From positions 1,054,001-1,118,000 of the forward strand of contig JACYFD010000001.1 of NCBI GenBank assembly GCA_014803435.1: DNA of 64,000 nucleotides, read 5' to 3'. The DNA is from Cellulosimicrobium terreum. Its GTDB lineage: Bacteria; Actinomycetota; Actinomycetes; Actinomycetales; Cellulomonadaceae. This document shows, piece after piece, positions 16,390-24,748 of the stretch; within the stretch, counting starts at the first letter, position 1; each line of letters starts with the position of its first letter. The position numbers and the translations under genes are program-made. The notes below the pieces were generated by a model that was not told the DNA's origin, searched no databases, and was given only the letters and a program-made list of their open reading frames with translations.

Positions 16390-17076
16390 TCAGCTCCCGG
16401 CGACCGAGGCTTCGGCGTCCTGGGTATGACCCTGCAGGCGCGCGGCGGCCTCGCCGATGTGCGCCGCCATGACGGCCTGCGCCCGGTCGGGGTCCCCGCC
16501 GGCGATCGCATCGACGATGAGGTCGTGGGTGCGCGCGTGCTCGACGCGGGCGTCGGGCTCGAGCGCGGCGTTCGCGGCCCGCAGGAACCCGGTGATGCGG
16601 CTGCGGAGCTGGCCGTTGATCGTCATGAGCATCTGGTGGTCGGCCATCTCCCACAGCTGCTCGTGGAACCGCCGGTCGAGCTCGAACACGCGAGCGTTGC
16701 TGCCTCTCTCGGCCGCCTGCACCATCTGCTGGACCGTCTTGCGCAGCCTCGTCTCCTTCGTGGCGTCCCACCCGTCCTGGACGCGCACGACGGCGAACTG
16801 CTCGAGGAGCGTGCGCAGGCTCGAGATCTCCTCGAGGTCGCGGCTGGTCAGTGCCGCGACGCGTGCGCCCCGGTGGGGCAAGCGCTCGACGAGGCCCTCC
16901 TGGGTGAGTCGCGTGAGCGCCTCGCGAACGGGGATGTGGCTCGTGCCGAGGCGGTCGGCGAGCTTGCGCTCGACCAGCCTCTCACCGGGCACGAGGTCGC
17001 CGTTGAAGATCGCCTCGCGCAGCTCGACGGTGACGCGGTCGGCGACGTTCTGGTCCGGCACGCTCTTGAGCGCCAT
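16390..17076 (-). CDS. GntR-family regulator (FadR/FCD type), probable regulator of the surrounding catabolic locus
   Basis: 228 aa. Winged helix-turn-helix at about residues 8-75 (LREAIFNGDLVPGERLVE, SHIPVREALTRLTQEGLV), then an all-helical FCD ligand domain with the metal-site pattern D..R-F-H (ELDRRFHEQLW) and later histidines (EHARTHDLI and AAHIGEAAARL). FCD regulators bind sugar acids, carboxylates or fatty acids. The start at 17076 has a GGAG about 5 nt upstream; an in-frame ATG at 17190 would lie inside the operator and is rejected. It is divergent from the ceramidase-fold operon with a perfect TGCTATAGCA between them, consistent with autoregulation. Confidence 0.92.
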   Translation of the reverse strand: MALKSVPDQNVADRVTVELREAIFNGDLVPGERLVERKLADRLGTSHIPVREALTRLTQEGLVERLPHRGARVAALTSRDLEEISSLRTLLEQFAVVRVQDGWDATKETRLRKTVQQMVQAAERGSNARVFELDRRFHEQLWEMADHQMLMTINGQLRSRITGFLRAANAALEPDARVEHARTHDLIVDAIAGGDPDRAQAVMAAHIGEAAARLQGHTQDAEASVAGS

Positions 17077-17188
17077 TGCTGCTCCGTGATGTCGTGGGGT
17101 CGGCTGGCTCGGGTTGTCGGCGGGGCCTGGCGCGACCGAGGGTAGCGGTAGCCGGTGGAGCGCCCTGGTGCGTGTCGCGATGCGGTAC

Positions 17189-17200
17189 ATGCTATAGCAT
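17189..17200. promoter_or_regulatory. GntR operator in the gntR/ceramidase-fold divergent promoter
   Basis: Perfect 12-bp palindrome ATGCTATAGCAT. On both strands it contains TAGCAT, a TAnnnT-type -10 element, so a bound regulator would block both divergent promoters. The downstream gene starts at 17229 behind a GAGGAG ribosome site. Confidence 0.8.
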
Positions 17201-17228
17201 CGGCACTTCCGAGCCCAGAGGAGGAGCG

Positions 17229-18755
17229 ATGGTCGCCCTGCACGACCGGGCCGAGGTTCCCGCCTTCCACGGCCTCGCGGGTGTCGCCCGCCGAGACGTC
17301 ACCCCCGGTCCAGGGATCCGCGCCCGCAACTGGGGACCGGCCGACTGGGACGTCTCCGAGGGCGCGCACCGCTCCCTCACGCTCACGGCGGTCGCGCTCG
17401 CAGAGGAGTCGGCGCCGGGATCCCTCCTGGTCCTCGTCACGATCGACGGCACCTGGTGGCGCCGCGTCGACGACGAGGCCACGCTGCGCGCGACCGTCCT
17501 CGACGTCCTCGACCTGCCTGCCGAACGGCTGCTCGTCTGCCTCTCGCACACCCACGCGGGTCCCGTCCTCTGCTCGGGCGACGCGGATCTGCCCGGCGGC
17601 GACCGAGGGGTCGAGTACCTCCGGGACCTGGCTCACGCGGCCGCCGACGCCGCACGCGAGGCCGTCGGCGCCCTGGCGCCCGCCGTCCTGGAGTGGACGA
17701 CGGCCCGCTGCTCGCTCGCGTCCAACCGCGAGCTGCTCCTCGACGGGTGCGGCGGGGGCGACACGCACGACGGCGCACCCGGCGCGCGACGTGCGCTCGT
17801 CGGGTTCAACCCCGACGCGGGCACGCCGCTCTCTCCCGGCGCCGACATCGCTGACGATCTCGTGGTCGTCGGGCGGCTGAGCCGGCGTCCCGATCACGCG
17901 GCGGGCGACGGGACCGCTGACGTTCCCGTCCCGCTCGCCACGATCGTCAACTACGCGTGCCATCCCACGACGCTCGCGTGGCAGAACCGCCTGGTCTCGC
18001 CCGACTACGTGGGAGCGATGCGCGACCTCGTCGAACGCGGGACGGGGGCGCCGGTCGCGTTCCTCCAGGGCGCGTCGGGCGAGCTCGCTCCCCGGCAGCA
18101 GTACACGGGCGATCTCGACGTCGCGGACCGGCACGGGCTCTCGCTCGGGCACGTGGTGCTCGGCGCCCTGGCCACCCTGCCGCCGGCAGGGACCGAGCTC
18201 GAGCTCGCAGCCGTCGTCGAGTCGGGTGCGCCGCTCGCGGCCTGGGAGCCGCGACCGACCGCGGCCCGCGCCGAGGCCCGCACGCTCGACGCCGTCAGCG
18301 CCGCGGTCGAGCTCGACCTGCGCGACCTGCCGACGTGGGACGAGCTCGAGGCCGAGTGGAAGGACATCGACCCGCGCTCGCGCGACGAGCGCCTGCGCAG
18401 GGCGCGCAACCTGCGCGACGGCTACGTCACCGGCCCGACGGTGCAGCACCCCACGTGGGCGTGGCGCGTCGGCGAGGCACTGCTCGTCGCGCACCCCGGG
18501 GAGGCGTACTCGCGGTTCCAGCGCACGGTGCGCGCACGCACGGCCCGTCCCGTCGTCGTCGCGAATCTCACCAACGGCCCCGGGTTCGTCTACCTGCCCA
18601 CCCGCGAGGCGTACGACGTGGGGGCCTACCAGGCGTGGCAGTCGCCGCTCGCGGCCGGCTCGCTCGAACGGCTCGAGGCCCACGCGGGCAGCCTCATGGA
18701 CGACCTGCTCGCGCCGAGCACGACCAGCACCACCAGCACAACGGAGGACCAGTGA
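17229..18755 (+). CDS. Neutral/alkaline ceramidase-fold protein of unknown substrate
   Basis: 508 aa, without a signal peptide. It has the N-terminal-domain hallmarks of neutral ceramidases: an early GVARRDVTPG, a zinc HxH-type motif in LSHTHAGPV (about residue 105) and NYACHPTTL (about residue 240). The segment that in true ceramidases carries the catalytic Ser (GDVSPN) reads GASGELAP, so ceramide hydrolysis is doubtful. Proteins of this kind occur in sugar catabolic clusters and may be zinc amidohydrolases or esterases on sugar derivatives; this is inference. The ATG follows a GAGGAG site, and its stop overlaps the next gene (GTGA). Confidence 0.82.
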   Translation: MVALHDRAEVPAFHGLAGVARRDVTPGPGIRARNWGPADWDVSEGAHRSLTLTAVALAEESAPGSLLVLVTIDGTWWRRVDDEATLRATVLDVLDLPAERLLVCLSHTHAGPVLCSGDADLPGGDRGVEYLRDLAHAAADAAREAVGALAPAVLEWTTARCSLASNRELLLDGCGGGDTHDGAPGARRALVGFNPDAGTPLSPGADIADDLVVVGRLSRRPDHAAGDGTADVPVPLATIVNYACHPTTLAWQNRLVSPDYVGAMRDLVERGTGAPVAFLQGASGELAPRQQYTGDLDVADRHGLSLGHVVLGALATLPPAGTELELAAVVESGAPLAAWEPRPTAARAEARTLDAVSAAVELDLRDLPTWDELEAEWKDIDPRSRDERLRRARNLRDGYVTGPTVQHPTWAWRVGEALLVAHPGEAYSRFQRTVRARTARPVVVANLTNGPGFVYLPTREAYDVGAYQAWQSPLAAGSLERLEAHAGSLMDDLLAPSTTSTTSTTEDQ

Positions 18756-19549
18756 CCAGCACCAGCACCGACACCACCCGCGCACCCCTCGCCGTCGTGA
18801 CGGGTGGCGCCGCGGGCATCGGCCGCGCCGTCGCCGAGCGGCTGGCGGGCGACGGCTTCCGCGTCGTGTGCGCGGACGTCGCGCAGCACGACCTGCCCGC
18901 GCTCGACCTCGCCGCGCCGCCGACCGCGCCCGGCCTGGTATGGACCGCCCTCGACGTGACCGACCACGAGGTGGTCCGCACGACGTTCGACGCGCTCGCC
19001 GACGCGTTCGGTGGGATCGATGCGCTCGTCAACAACGCCGGGATCCAGAGGCACCGTGGTCTCGAGGACCTGACGTGGACCGAGTGGTCGGCGGTCGTGG
19101 ACGTCAACCTGCACGGCGTCTTCAGCTGCCTCCAGGCGGCCGGCCGGCACATGCTCGACGCCGGTCGCGGTGCGGTCGTCAACATCGCGTCGATCTCCGC
19201 GCGCGGGTCGGCCGGTCGGGCGCCCTACTCGACGACCAAGGCCGCGGTCATCGGCCTCACGTCGACCGCGGGCGCCGAGTGGGCGGCCCGCGGGGTGCGC
19301 GTCAACGCCGTGGCGCCCGGCTACATCGACACGGGAGTCTTCCGCCAGGGGGTCGCCGCGGGCACGCTCTCGGAAGAGACGATCCTCGCGCGCATCCCGG
19401 CGGGACGGCTCGCGCAGCCCGAGGAGATCGGGAACGCGGTGAGCTGGCTCGTGTCCGACCAGGCCGCGTACATAGTGGGTCAGACGGTCTACGTGGACGG
19501 CGGTTTCATGGTCGACTATGGCGTCCCGCTCGCGAAGAAGCCGGAGTGA
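18752..19549 (+). CDS. SDR-family dehydrogenase
   Basis: 265 aa, a classical short-chain dehydrogenase: TGGAAGIG near residue 20, NNAG, catalytic Ser in NIASIS and YSTTK. The C-terminus ends VDGGFMVDYG, typical of sugar or sugar-acid dehydrogenases. The GTG start overlaps the preceding stop by 4 bp and its own stop overlaps the next start by 4 bp, so it is strictly coupled. In the proposed pathway it would oxidise the free sugar to a lactone or a 2-keto-3-deoxy acid at C4. Which of the SDRs does which step is not decidable here. Confidence 0.9.
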   Translation: MTSTSTDTTRAPLAVVTGGAAGIGRAVAERLAGDGFRVVCADVAQHDLPALDLAAPPTAPGLVWTALDVTDHEVVRTTFDALADAFGGIDALVNNAGIQRHRGLEDLTWTEWSAVVDVNLHGVFSCLQAAGRHMLDAGRGAVVNIASISARGSAGRAPYSTTKAAVIGLTSTAGAEWAARGVRVNAVAPGYIDTGVFRQGVAAGTLSEETILARIPAGRLAQPEEIGNAVSWLVSDQAAYIVGQTVYVDGGFMVDYGVPLAKKPE

Positions 19550-20802
19550 GCGCGGTGCCGGTCGTCGGCGCCGCGACCGCACGCGTCGTCGACGTGCGCA
19601 CCGCGACGACGGTCGTCCCGCTCCCGCAGCCCCTGCACCTGGGGGCGATGACCGTCACGCGCCGCGAGTACGTCGGGGTGCGGGTCGTGCTCGACACCCC
19701 CGGCGGCCGGGTCACCGGCGACGCGTACGCGCTGACCCGCGAGGCCCCGATGGCCGAGCTCGTCGAGCGGCTCGTCGCGCCGCACGTCGTCGGGCGCGAG
19801 CTCGACGTCGCCGACCCGGCTCCCGGCGTGCGGGCGGCGTGGGACGCCGCCCTGCGCGGCTCGGCGATCGTCGGGCGGGTTGGGCTGGTGCGCCGGGCGG
19901 TCGGTCTCGTCGACGTCGCGCTGTGGGACGCCGCGGGCAAGCTTGCCGGCGAGCCGGTATGGCGCCTCCTCGACCGCGATGCCGGTGGCCGCGCGGAGGT
20001 ACGGCCCGACGCCGCGGCGACCGCCCCGGCGCCTCGGACCGCGATCCTCGTCGCCGCCTACCCGACGCCCGGTCGCACCGCGCGCGACGTCGCCGACGAG
20101 GTGCTCGCGCACGCCCACGCCGGGTGGCCGCTGCTGAAGATCTCGCGCTCGACCGACCGCGCGCTCATGCGCGAGCTCCTCACGATCCTGCGCACCGAGC
20201 TCCCCGCGGTGACGGGCCGCCCGACCGTCCTCGGCCGCAGCGGCGTCGTCGTCGACGTCGGCTTCGGCTGGCGCGACGCGGACGAGGCGGTCGCCGACCT
20301 CGACGCCTGGGGTGTGTGCGACCCCGACCACCGCGACGAGCCCGCGCTCGCGTGGCTCGAGGACCCGCTGCTGCCGGAGGACGTCGAGGGCGCCGCACGC
20401 GTGCGCGCCGCGTCCGGCCTGCCCCTGTCCGTCGGCGACGAGGTCACGGACCCCGAGGTGCTCGACCGGCTCGTCGCGCTCGGAGCCCTCGACGTGCCCC
20501 GTGTCGACGTCGTCGCGATCGGCGGCATCACGGCGGCGGACCCGCTCGTGCGAGGCTGGTCGGCGCAGGGCCTGCCCGTGTCGAGCCATGTCTACCCCGA
20601 GGTGAGCGTGCACCTCGGCGGTGCTGCCGGGATCGGCGTCGAGACGTTCGACCGCTCCCCGGACGGCAACCCCTACGACCCGGCGCCGCTGCTCGTGCGC
20701 GGCGGCCCGACGTTCGACGCCGGCACCGCGCTCCCGCCCGACGCCCGCGGCCTCGGATTCGTGCTCGACCCCGACCGCTTCGACCTGGAGGAGCCCTCAT
20801 GA
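19546..20802 (+). CDS. Enolase-superfamily dehydratase (mandelate racemase/muconate lactonising type)
   Basis: 418 aa. An N-terminal capping domain is followed by a barrel with the superfamily ligands: a lysine in LLKISRS, Asp in VVDVGFGW (about residue 235), Glu in WLEDPL (about 270) and the GDEVTD segment (about 298). Enolase-superfamily members of this size act as sugar-acid dehydratases or racemases. A His for the second half-reaction could be the one in SSHVYPEVS. Flanked by two SDRs with 4-bp overlaps, it most likely dehydrates an aldonate (fuconate- or rhamnonate-like) to a 2-keto-3-deoxy acid; the substrate is inferred. Confidence 0.88.
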   Translation: MSAVPVVGAATARVVDVRTATTVVPLPQPLHLGAMTVTRREYVGVRVVLDTPGGRVTGDAYALTREAPMAELVERLVAPHVVGRELDVADPAPGVRAAWDAALRGSAIVGRVGLVRRAVGLVDVALWDAAGKLAGEPVWRLLDRDAGGRAEVRPDAAATAPAPRTAILVAAYPTPGRTARDVADEVLAHAHAGWPLLKISRSTDRALMRELLTILRTELPAVTGRPTVLGRSGVVVDVGFGWRDADEAVADLDAWGVCDPDHRDEPALAWLEDPLLPEDVEGAARVRAASGLPLSVGDEVTDPEVLDRLVALGALDVPRVDVVAIGGITAADPLVRGWSAQGLPVSSHVYPEVSVHLGGAAGIGVETFDRSPDGNPYDPAPLLVRGGPTFDAGTALPPDARGLGFVLDPDRFDLEEPS

Positions 20803-21626
20803 CAGTGCACGCGCCTCGAGCCCGCAGCGTCGTCGTCACCGGCAGCGGCAAGGGCATCGGCCGGGCGGTCGCGGCGCGCCTCACCGCAGACGGCTGGGTC
20901 GTCGTCGGGATCGAGCGGACCCCCGGCTCGGGGACGGTCGCCGACGGGGTGTGCGCCGCCGTCGTGCACGGGGACACGCGTGAGCGGGCCGTGCACCGCG
21001 AGGCGGCCCGGGTCGCGCGCGACCTTGCGCCCCTCGCGGGCTGGGTCAACAACGCGGGCGTCACCGTGCGCACGCCGCTGCACGCGCTCGCCGACCCCGA
21101 GCGCGAGGAACAGGTCGAGCGCGACGTGCGCGACGTCGTCGAGATCAACGGACTCGGCTACGTGTGGGGCTGCGCGGCCGCGGTCGAGGCGTTCACCGAC
21201 CAGGTGAGCGGCGGCGCGATCGTCAACGTCGGCTCGATCCACGGGCGGGCGTCGTTCGCCGACCACGCGGCGTACGAGCTGACGAAGGGCGGGATCGACG
21301 CGCTCGCACGGTCGGTGGCCGTGACGTACGGCCGGTACGGCATCCGCGCGAACACCGTCGCGCCGGGCGGGGTGCGCACCCCGCACCTCGACGCGCAGAT
21401 CGCCCGCGCCGCCGACCCCGCGGCCGAGGAGCGTGCGCTCGCCGAGGGCCCTCCGCTCGGTCGCATCGCCGATTCCGCGGAGATCGCCGCGCTCGTCGCG
21501 TTCCTGCTGTCCGACGAGGCGGGGTACGTGTCCGGGCAGTCGGTCGCGGCCGACGGTGCGTGGACGGCGTCGTTCGGGACGCCCCCGTCGGATCCCGATC
21601 TCGACGCGCGCTACGGCCTCGCCTGA
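20799..21626 (+). CDS. SDR-family dehydrogenase
   Basis: 275 aa. TGSGKGIG near residue 15, NNAG, Ser in NVGSIH and YELTK form the classical SDR site. The ATG overlaps the dehydratase stop (ATGA). It ends the four-gene operon starting at 17229; a 16-bp palindrome (21636-21651) follows and may stop transcription. Together with the SDRs at 18752 and 25763 it could supply either the initial sugar dehydrogenase or the 2-keto-3-deoxy-aldonate dehydrogenase of a diketo pathway. Confidence 0.9.
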   Translation: MTVHAPRARSVVVTGSGKGIGRAVAARLTADGWVVVGIERTPGSGTVADGVCAAVVHGDTRERAVHREAARVARDLAPLAGWVNNAGVTVRTPLHALADPEREEQVERDVRDVVEINGLGYVWGCAAAVEAFTDQVSGGAIVNVGSIHGRASFADHAAYELTKGGIDALARSVAVTYGRYGIRANTVAPGGVRTPHLDAQIARAADPAAEERALAEGPPLGRIADSAEIAALVAFLLSDEAGYVSGQSVAADGAWTASFGTPPSDPDLDARYGLA

Positions 21627-21635
21627 CCGGTCGCG

Positions 21636-21651
21636 TCCACCGATCGGTGGA
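21636..21651 (+). terminator. Short palindrome after the SDR operon
   Basis: TCCACCGATCGGTGGA is a perfect 16-base palindrome 9 bp after the SDR stop, with no U-tract. It is the only terminator-like structure before the ABC transporter genes. Confidence 0.4.
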
Positions 21652-21710
21652 GGCGCGGATCAACCCCGGCAGGGTCGCGACGGTCGATCCGGCGGTGCGT
21701 GAGGCGTTCG

Positions 21711-21723
21711 TAGTGTCGCGGTA
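21711..21723 (+). promoter_or_regulatory. -10 element suggesting a leaderless ABC-transporter transcript
   Basis: TAGTGT (21711-21716) is a TAnnnT -10 hexamer ending 6 nt before the ATG at 21723. There is no ribosome site, so transcription probably starts at or beside the A of the start codon. Confidence 0.5.
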
Positions 21724-22667
21724 TGACCGCAACCGCACTGGACGTACGACACCTGCACAAGCGCTACGGGACGCACGTCGCCGTCGACGACGTCTCCTTC
21801 ACCGTCGACGAGGGGGAGATCTTCGGCATCATCGGGCCCAACGGGGCCGGGAAGACGACGACCGTCGAGAGCATCGCGGGCCTGCGCACGCCCGACTCGG
21901 GCTCGGTCTCCGTGCTGGGGCTCGACCCGGCCGCGGACCGGGCTCAGGTGCGCGAGCACCTCGGGGTGCAGCTGCAGGAGAGCAGCTTCCCGGACGCGAT
22001 CACGGTCGCCGAGGCGCTCGAGCTCTACCGCTCCTTCTACCGGGACCCCGCCGACCCGCACGAGCTCATGGACCTCCTCGGTCTGACCGAGAAGCGCGCC
22101 ACGCGGTACAAGGCGCTCTCCGGCGGTCAGAAGCAGCGCCTCTCGATCGCCGTCGCCCTCGTCGGCCGCCCGAGGGTCGCGATCCTCGACGAGCTCACGA
22201 CGGGACTGGACCCGCAGGCGCGACGCGACACGTGGAGCCTGGTCGAGCGGGTGCGCGACGCGGGCGTCACGGTCCTCCTCGTCACGCACTTCATGGACGA
22301 GGCAGAACGGCTCAGCGACCGGATCGCCGTCATCGACGGTGGCCGGGTCGCCGCCGTGGACACCCCCGCCGGGCTGGTCGCGCGGTCGAGCGCGACGCAG
22401 CAGGTCAGGTTCCGGGTGAGCCGTCCGCTGGACGAGCGGGTCCTCACCGGCCTCGCCGAGGTGACCGCCGTCGACGTCACCGGAGACCGCTGGGTCGTCA
22501 CGGGCGGCGGACGGCTCCTGAGCAGCGTCGCCGGGGCTCTCGCGAGGGCGGAGGTCGTGGCGGAGGACCTCCGCGTCGACCAGCGCACCCTCGACGACGC
22601 CTTCGTCGCGCTCACGGGCCGGGTGCCCGGGCCGGCGGAGCCCGCCGAGCGGACGGCCGACCGATGA
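21723..22667 (+). CDS. ABC transporter ATP-binding protein (exporter, DrrA-like)
   Basis: 314 aa. Walker A GPNGAGKTT at about residues 38-46, Q-loop VQLQES, signature LSGGQKQR, Walker B VAILDELTTGLDP and the switch His (LLVTHFMDE). The C-terminal roughly 80 residues match the DUF4162-like tail of drug/lipid exporters of the DrrA/NodI class. Its stop overlaps the permease gene by 4 bp (ATGA). With the ABC-2 permease and the following two-component genes it forms a separate module, probably drug or peptide resistance, not related to the flanking sugar genes. Confidence 0.93.
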   Translation: MTATALDVRHLHKRYGTHVAVDDVSFTVDEGEIFGIIGPNGAGKTTTVESIAGLRTPDSGSVSVLGLDPAADRAQVREHLGVQLQESSFPDAITVAEALELYRSFYRDPADPHELMDLLGLTEKRATRYKALSGGQKQRLSIAVALVGRPRVAILDELTTGLDPQARRDTWSLVERVRDAGVTVLLVTHFMDEAERLSDRIAVIDGGRVAAVDTPAGLVARSSATQQVRFRVSRPLDERVLTGLAEVTAVDVTGDRWVVTGGGRLLSSVAGALARAEVVAEDLRVDQRTLDDAFVALTGRVPGPAEPAERTADR

Positions 22668-23428
22668 GCGCGCTCGCGACGACGGTCAGGATCGAGGCGA
22701 ACCTCTTCCTGCGCGACCTCACCACCGTCGCCTTCGGGGTGCTGTTCCCGACCGTGCTCCTGCTCGGGCTGGGTGCGGTGCCGTCGCTCCGGGAGCCGTC
22801 GCCGGAGACCGGTGGGCTCCGGGGCATCGACGTCTGGGCGCCGACCGCCCTGGTGTTCGGCATGGTCATGATCGCCGTGCAGCACGTCCCGTCGGTGGTC
22901 GCGACGTACCGCGAGCGGGGCATCCTGCGCAGGCTGTCGACCACCCCGGTGCACCCGCGCACCGTCCTGCTCGCGCAGATGCTCGTCGCGTTCGGCTCCG
23001 TGGTCGCCTCCGCGGTGCTCCTGGTCCTCGTCGGCTGGGTGGTGCTGGACGTCGCACCGCCCGAGCGTCCGCTGGAGTTCGTCGTCGCGTTCCTCGTCGG
23101 TTACGCCGCCCTGCTCGGGATCGGCATGCTCTCGGCGGCCAGGGTGCGCACGAGCAGCACCGCGAACCAGACCGGGACGTTCCTGTTCATCGGGCTGATG
23201 TTCTTCGGCGGCGCCTTCCTGCCCCGAGCGCTCATGCCGGACCTGCTCCGCACGGTCGGGGACTTCGTGCCACCGGGGCTCCAGGCGCTCACCGCGGCGT
23301 GGTCCGTCGAGGCGGGTGAGGTCACGGCCACTGCAGGCGGCCAGCCGTTCTGGCTCCAGATTGCGATGATGGTGGGCATCGCCGTGGTCACGAACGTGAT
23401 CGCCGCCCGACTCTTCCGCTGGGAGTAG
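22664..23428 (+). CDS. ABC-2 type transporter permease
   Basis: 254 aa with six hydrophobic segments. The conserved ABC-2 middle part (RERGILRRLSTTPVHPRTVL) and the FIGLMFFGGAFLP segment of drug exporters are visible. It pairs with the ATPase at 21723 as a homodimeric or heteromeric efflux pump in the cytoplasmic membrane. The ATG overlaps the ATPase stop; the next gene begins within 6 bp of its own stop. Confidence 0.92.
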   Translation: MSALATTVRIEANLFLRDLTTVAFGVLFPTVLLLGLGAVPSLREPSPETGGLRGIDVWAPTALVFGMVMIAVQHVPSVVATYRERGILRRLSTTPVHPRTVLLAQMLVAFGSVVASAVLLVLVGWVVLDVAPPERPLEFVVAFLVGYAALLGIGMLSAARVRTSSTANQTGTFLFIGLMFFGGAFLPRALMPDLLRTVGDFVPPGLQALTAAWSVEAGEVTATAGGQPFWLQIAMMVGIAVVTNVIAARLFRWE

Positions 23429-23434
23429 ATGCCG

Positions 23435-24748
23435 ATGACGGGGAACGACGAGTCCGGCGTCGTGCACGACGCCGAGACCGCGAACCGCTCCCGGTTGGCC
23501 TGGCGCCGCGAGCAGATGCGGGTCTGGGACGTCCTCCAGCTGAGCGCGCCGTGGCTGCTGCTGACGGTCTCGACGGTCGTCTACTTCGCGCGGGTGCTGC
23601 CGGCCTCGGGAGAACGCTTCTGGCCCGAGGGTGCCTCCGTCCTGGGGCTCGTCGTGCTCTCGGCGCTGTGGGTGCTCCTCGGGCAGACCCTCCCCCTGCG
23701 CAGGAGGACGCTGCGGCCGGTCGGCGCGGGCGTCTACCTCGTCGGGCTGCTGGCGCTGTGCGTCGCCCTCATGTCGTACTCCGACATCTTCGTCGTCTTC
23801 ACCGTCGCGGGCTTCTTCCACGCGTACCTGCTCAGGCCGTGGCCGGTGGGGGTGATCGGCGTCCTCGCCACGTCCGTCGTCCTCAACGGCTCGGCGATCG
23901 GTGTGTGGTCGGACCCGACCCCGGAGCTGCTCGCGGAGTTCTTCCTGATCGTCGCCGTGCAGACCGCGGCGATCGGCGTCGGCATCCTGCTGACGGCCCG
24001 CAGCGAGCCGGAGGAGCGCAAGCGGGAGGAGCTCGTCGAACGGCTCGAGGAGGCGCTGCACGAGAACGCCGGGCTCCACGCGCAGCTGGTCGCGCAGGCC
24101 CGGGAGTCGGGCGCGCAGGACGAGCGGCAGCGGCTGGCCGGCGAGATCCACGACACCCTCGCGCAGGGGCTCGCGGGGATCATCACCCAGCTCCAGGCAG
24201 CGGAGAGCTCGGCCGACGCGCGGGGCGAGGCGGACGAGCACGTCGCGCGGGCGCTCCGGCTCGCGCGCAGCAGCCTGACCGAGGCGCGGCGGTCCGTGCG
24301 GGCTCTCGCCCCTCAGGAGCTCGGGCGGGCCCACCTGCCGGACGCGCTCCGGACCCTGACCGAGCAGTGGTCGCAGGACCACGGGATCGCCGCGCGCACG
24401 GAGGTGACCGGTACCCGGGAGCCGCTGAGCCCGGCCATCGAGGTGTCGCTCTTCCGGGTCGCGCAGGAGTCGCTGACCAACGTGGCGAAGCACGCGGGGG
24501 CCTCGCGCGTCGGCGTCACGCTGTCGTACACGGGCACCGAGGTGCTGCTCGACGTACGGGACGACGGTCGCGGGTTCGTCGACGCGGCGGGCACCGGGTT
24601 CGGCCTGACGAGCATGCGTCAGCGCATCCGCGGGGTCGGCGGCCACGTCGAGGTGCAGAGCGCCCCGGGGGACGGGACGTCCGTCAGCGCGCGCGTCCCG
24701 GCGATCGCCCCCGGAGGCCCGATGAGGAAGGAGGGGACGGAGCGATGA
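23435..24748 (+). CDS. Sensor histidine kinase (NarL/DesK class, HisKA_3)
   Basis: 437 aa. About five membrane helices occupy residues 30-180, then a coiled-coil-like linker, then the HisKA_3 dimer/phospho-acceptor motif GEIHDTLAQGL (phospho-His) and an HATPase with VTNVAKHAG (N box), VRDDGRGF and GFGLTSMRQRI. The ATG at 23435 has GGGAG 9 nt upstream; an ATG at 23429 abutting the permease stop is the alternative. With few extracellular residues it is an intramembrane sensor, typical of kinases that monitor membrane stress and control an adjacent ABC exporter. Confidence 0.92.
   Translation: MTGNDESGVVHDAETANRSRLAWRREQMRVWDVLQLSAPWLLLTVSTVVYFARVLPASGERFWPEGASVLGLVVLSALWVLLGQTLPLRRRTLRPVGAGVYLVGLLALCVALMSYSDIFVVFTVAGFFHAYLLRPWPVGVIGVLATSVVLNGSAIGVWSDPTPELLAEFFLIVAVQTAAIGVGILLTARSEPEERKREELVERLEEALHENAGLHAQLVAQARESGAQDERQRLAGEIHDTLAQGLAGIITQLQAAESSADARGEADEHVARALRLARSSLTEARRSVRALAPQELGRAHLPDALRTLTEQWSQDHGIAARTEVTGTREPLSPAIEVSLFRVAQESLTNVAKHAGASRVGVTLSYTGTEVLLDVRDDGRGFVDAAGTGFGLTSMRQRIRGVGGHVEVQSAPGDGTSVSARVPAIAPGGPMRKEGTER

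Noticed and set aside
17077-17190. N-terminal extension of GntR to the ATG at 17190
   Set aside because: That ATG is part of the operator palindrome and the extra residues are not GntR-like; the ATG at 17076 with a GGAG site starts directly before the winged helix.
21636-21651. A transcription factor site after the SDR operon
   Set aside because: The palindrome is unlike the GntR operator and sits directly after a stop codon; a terminator-like role is simpler.
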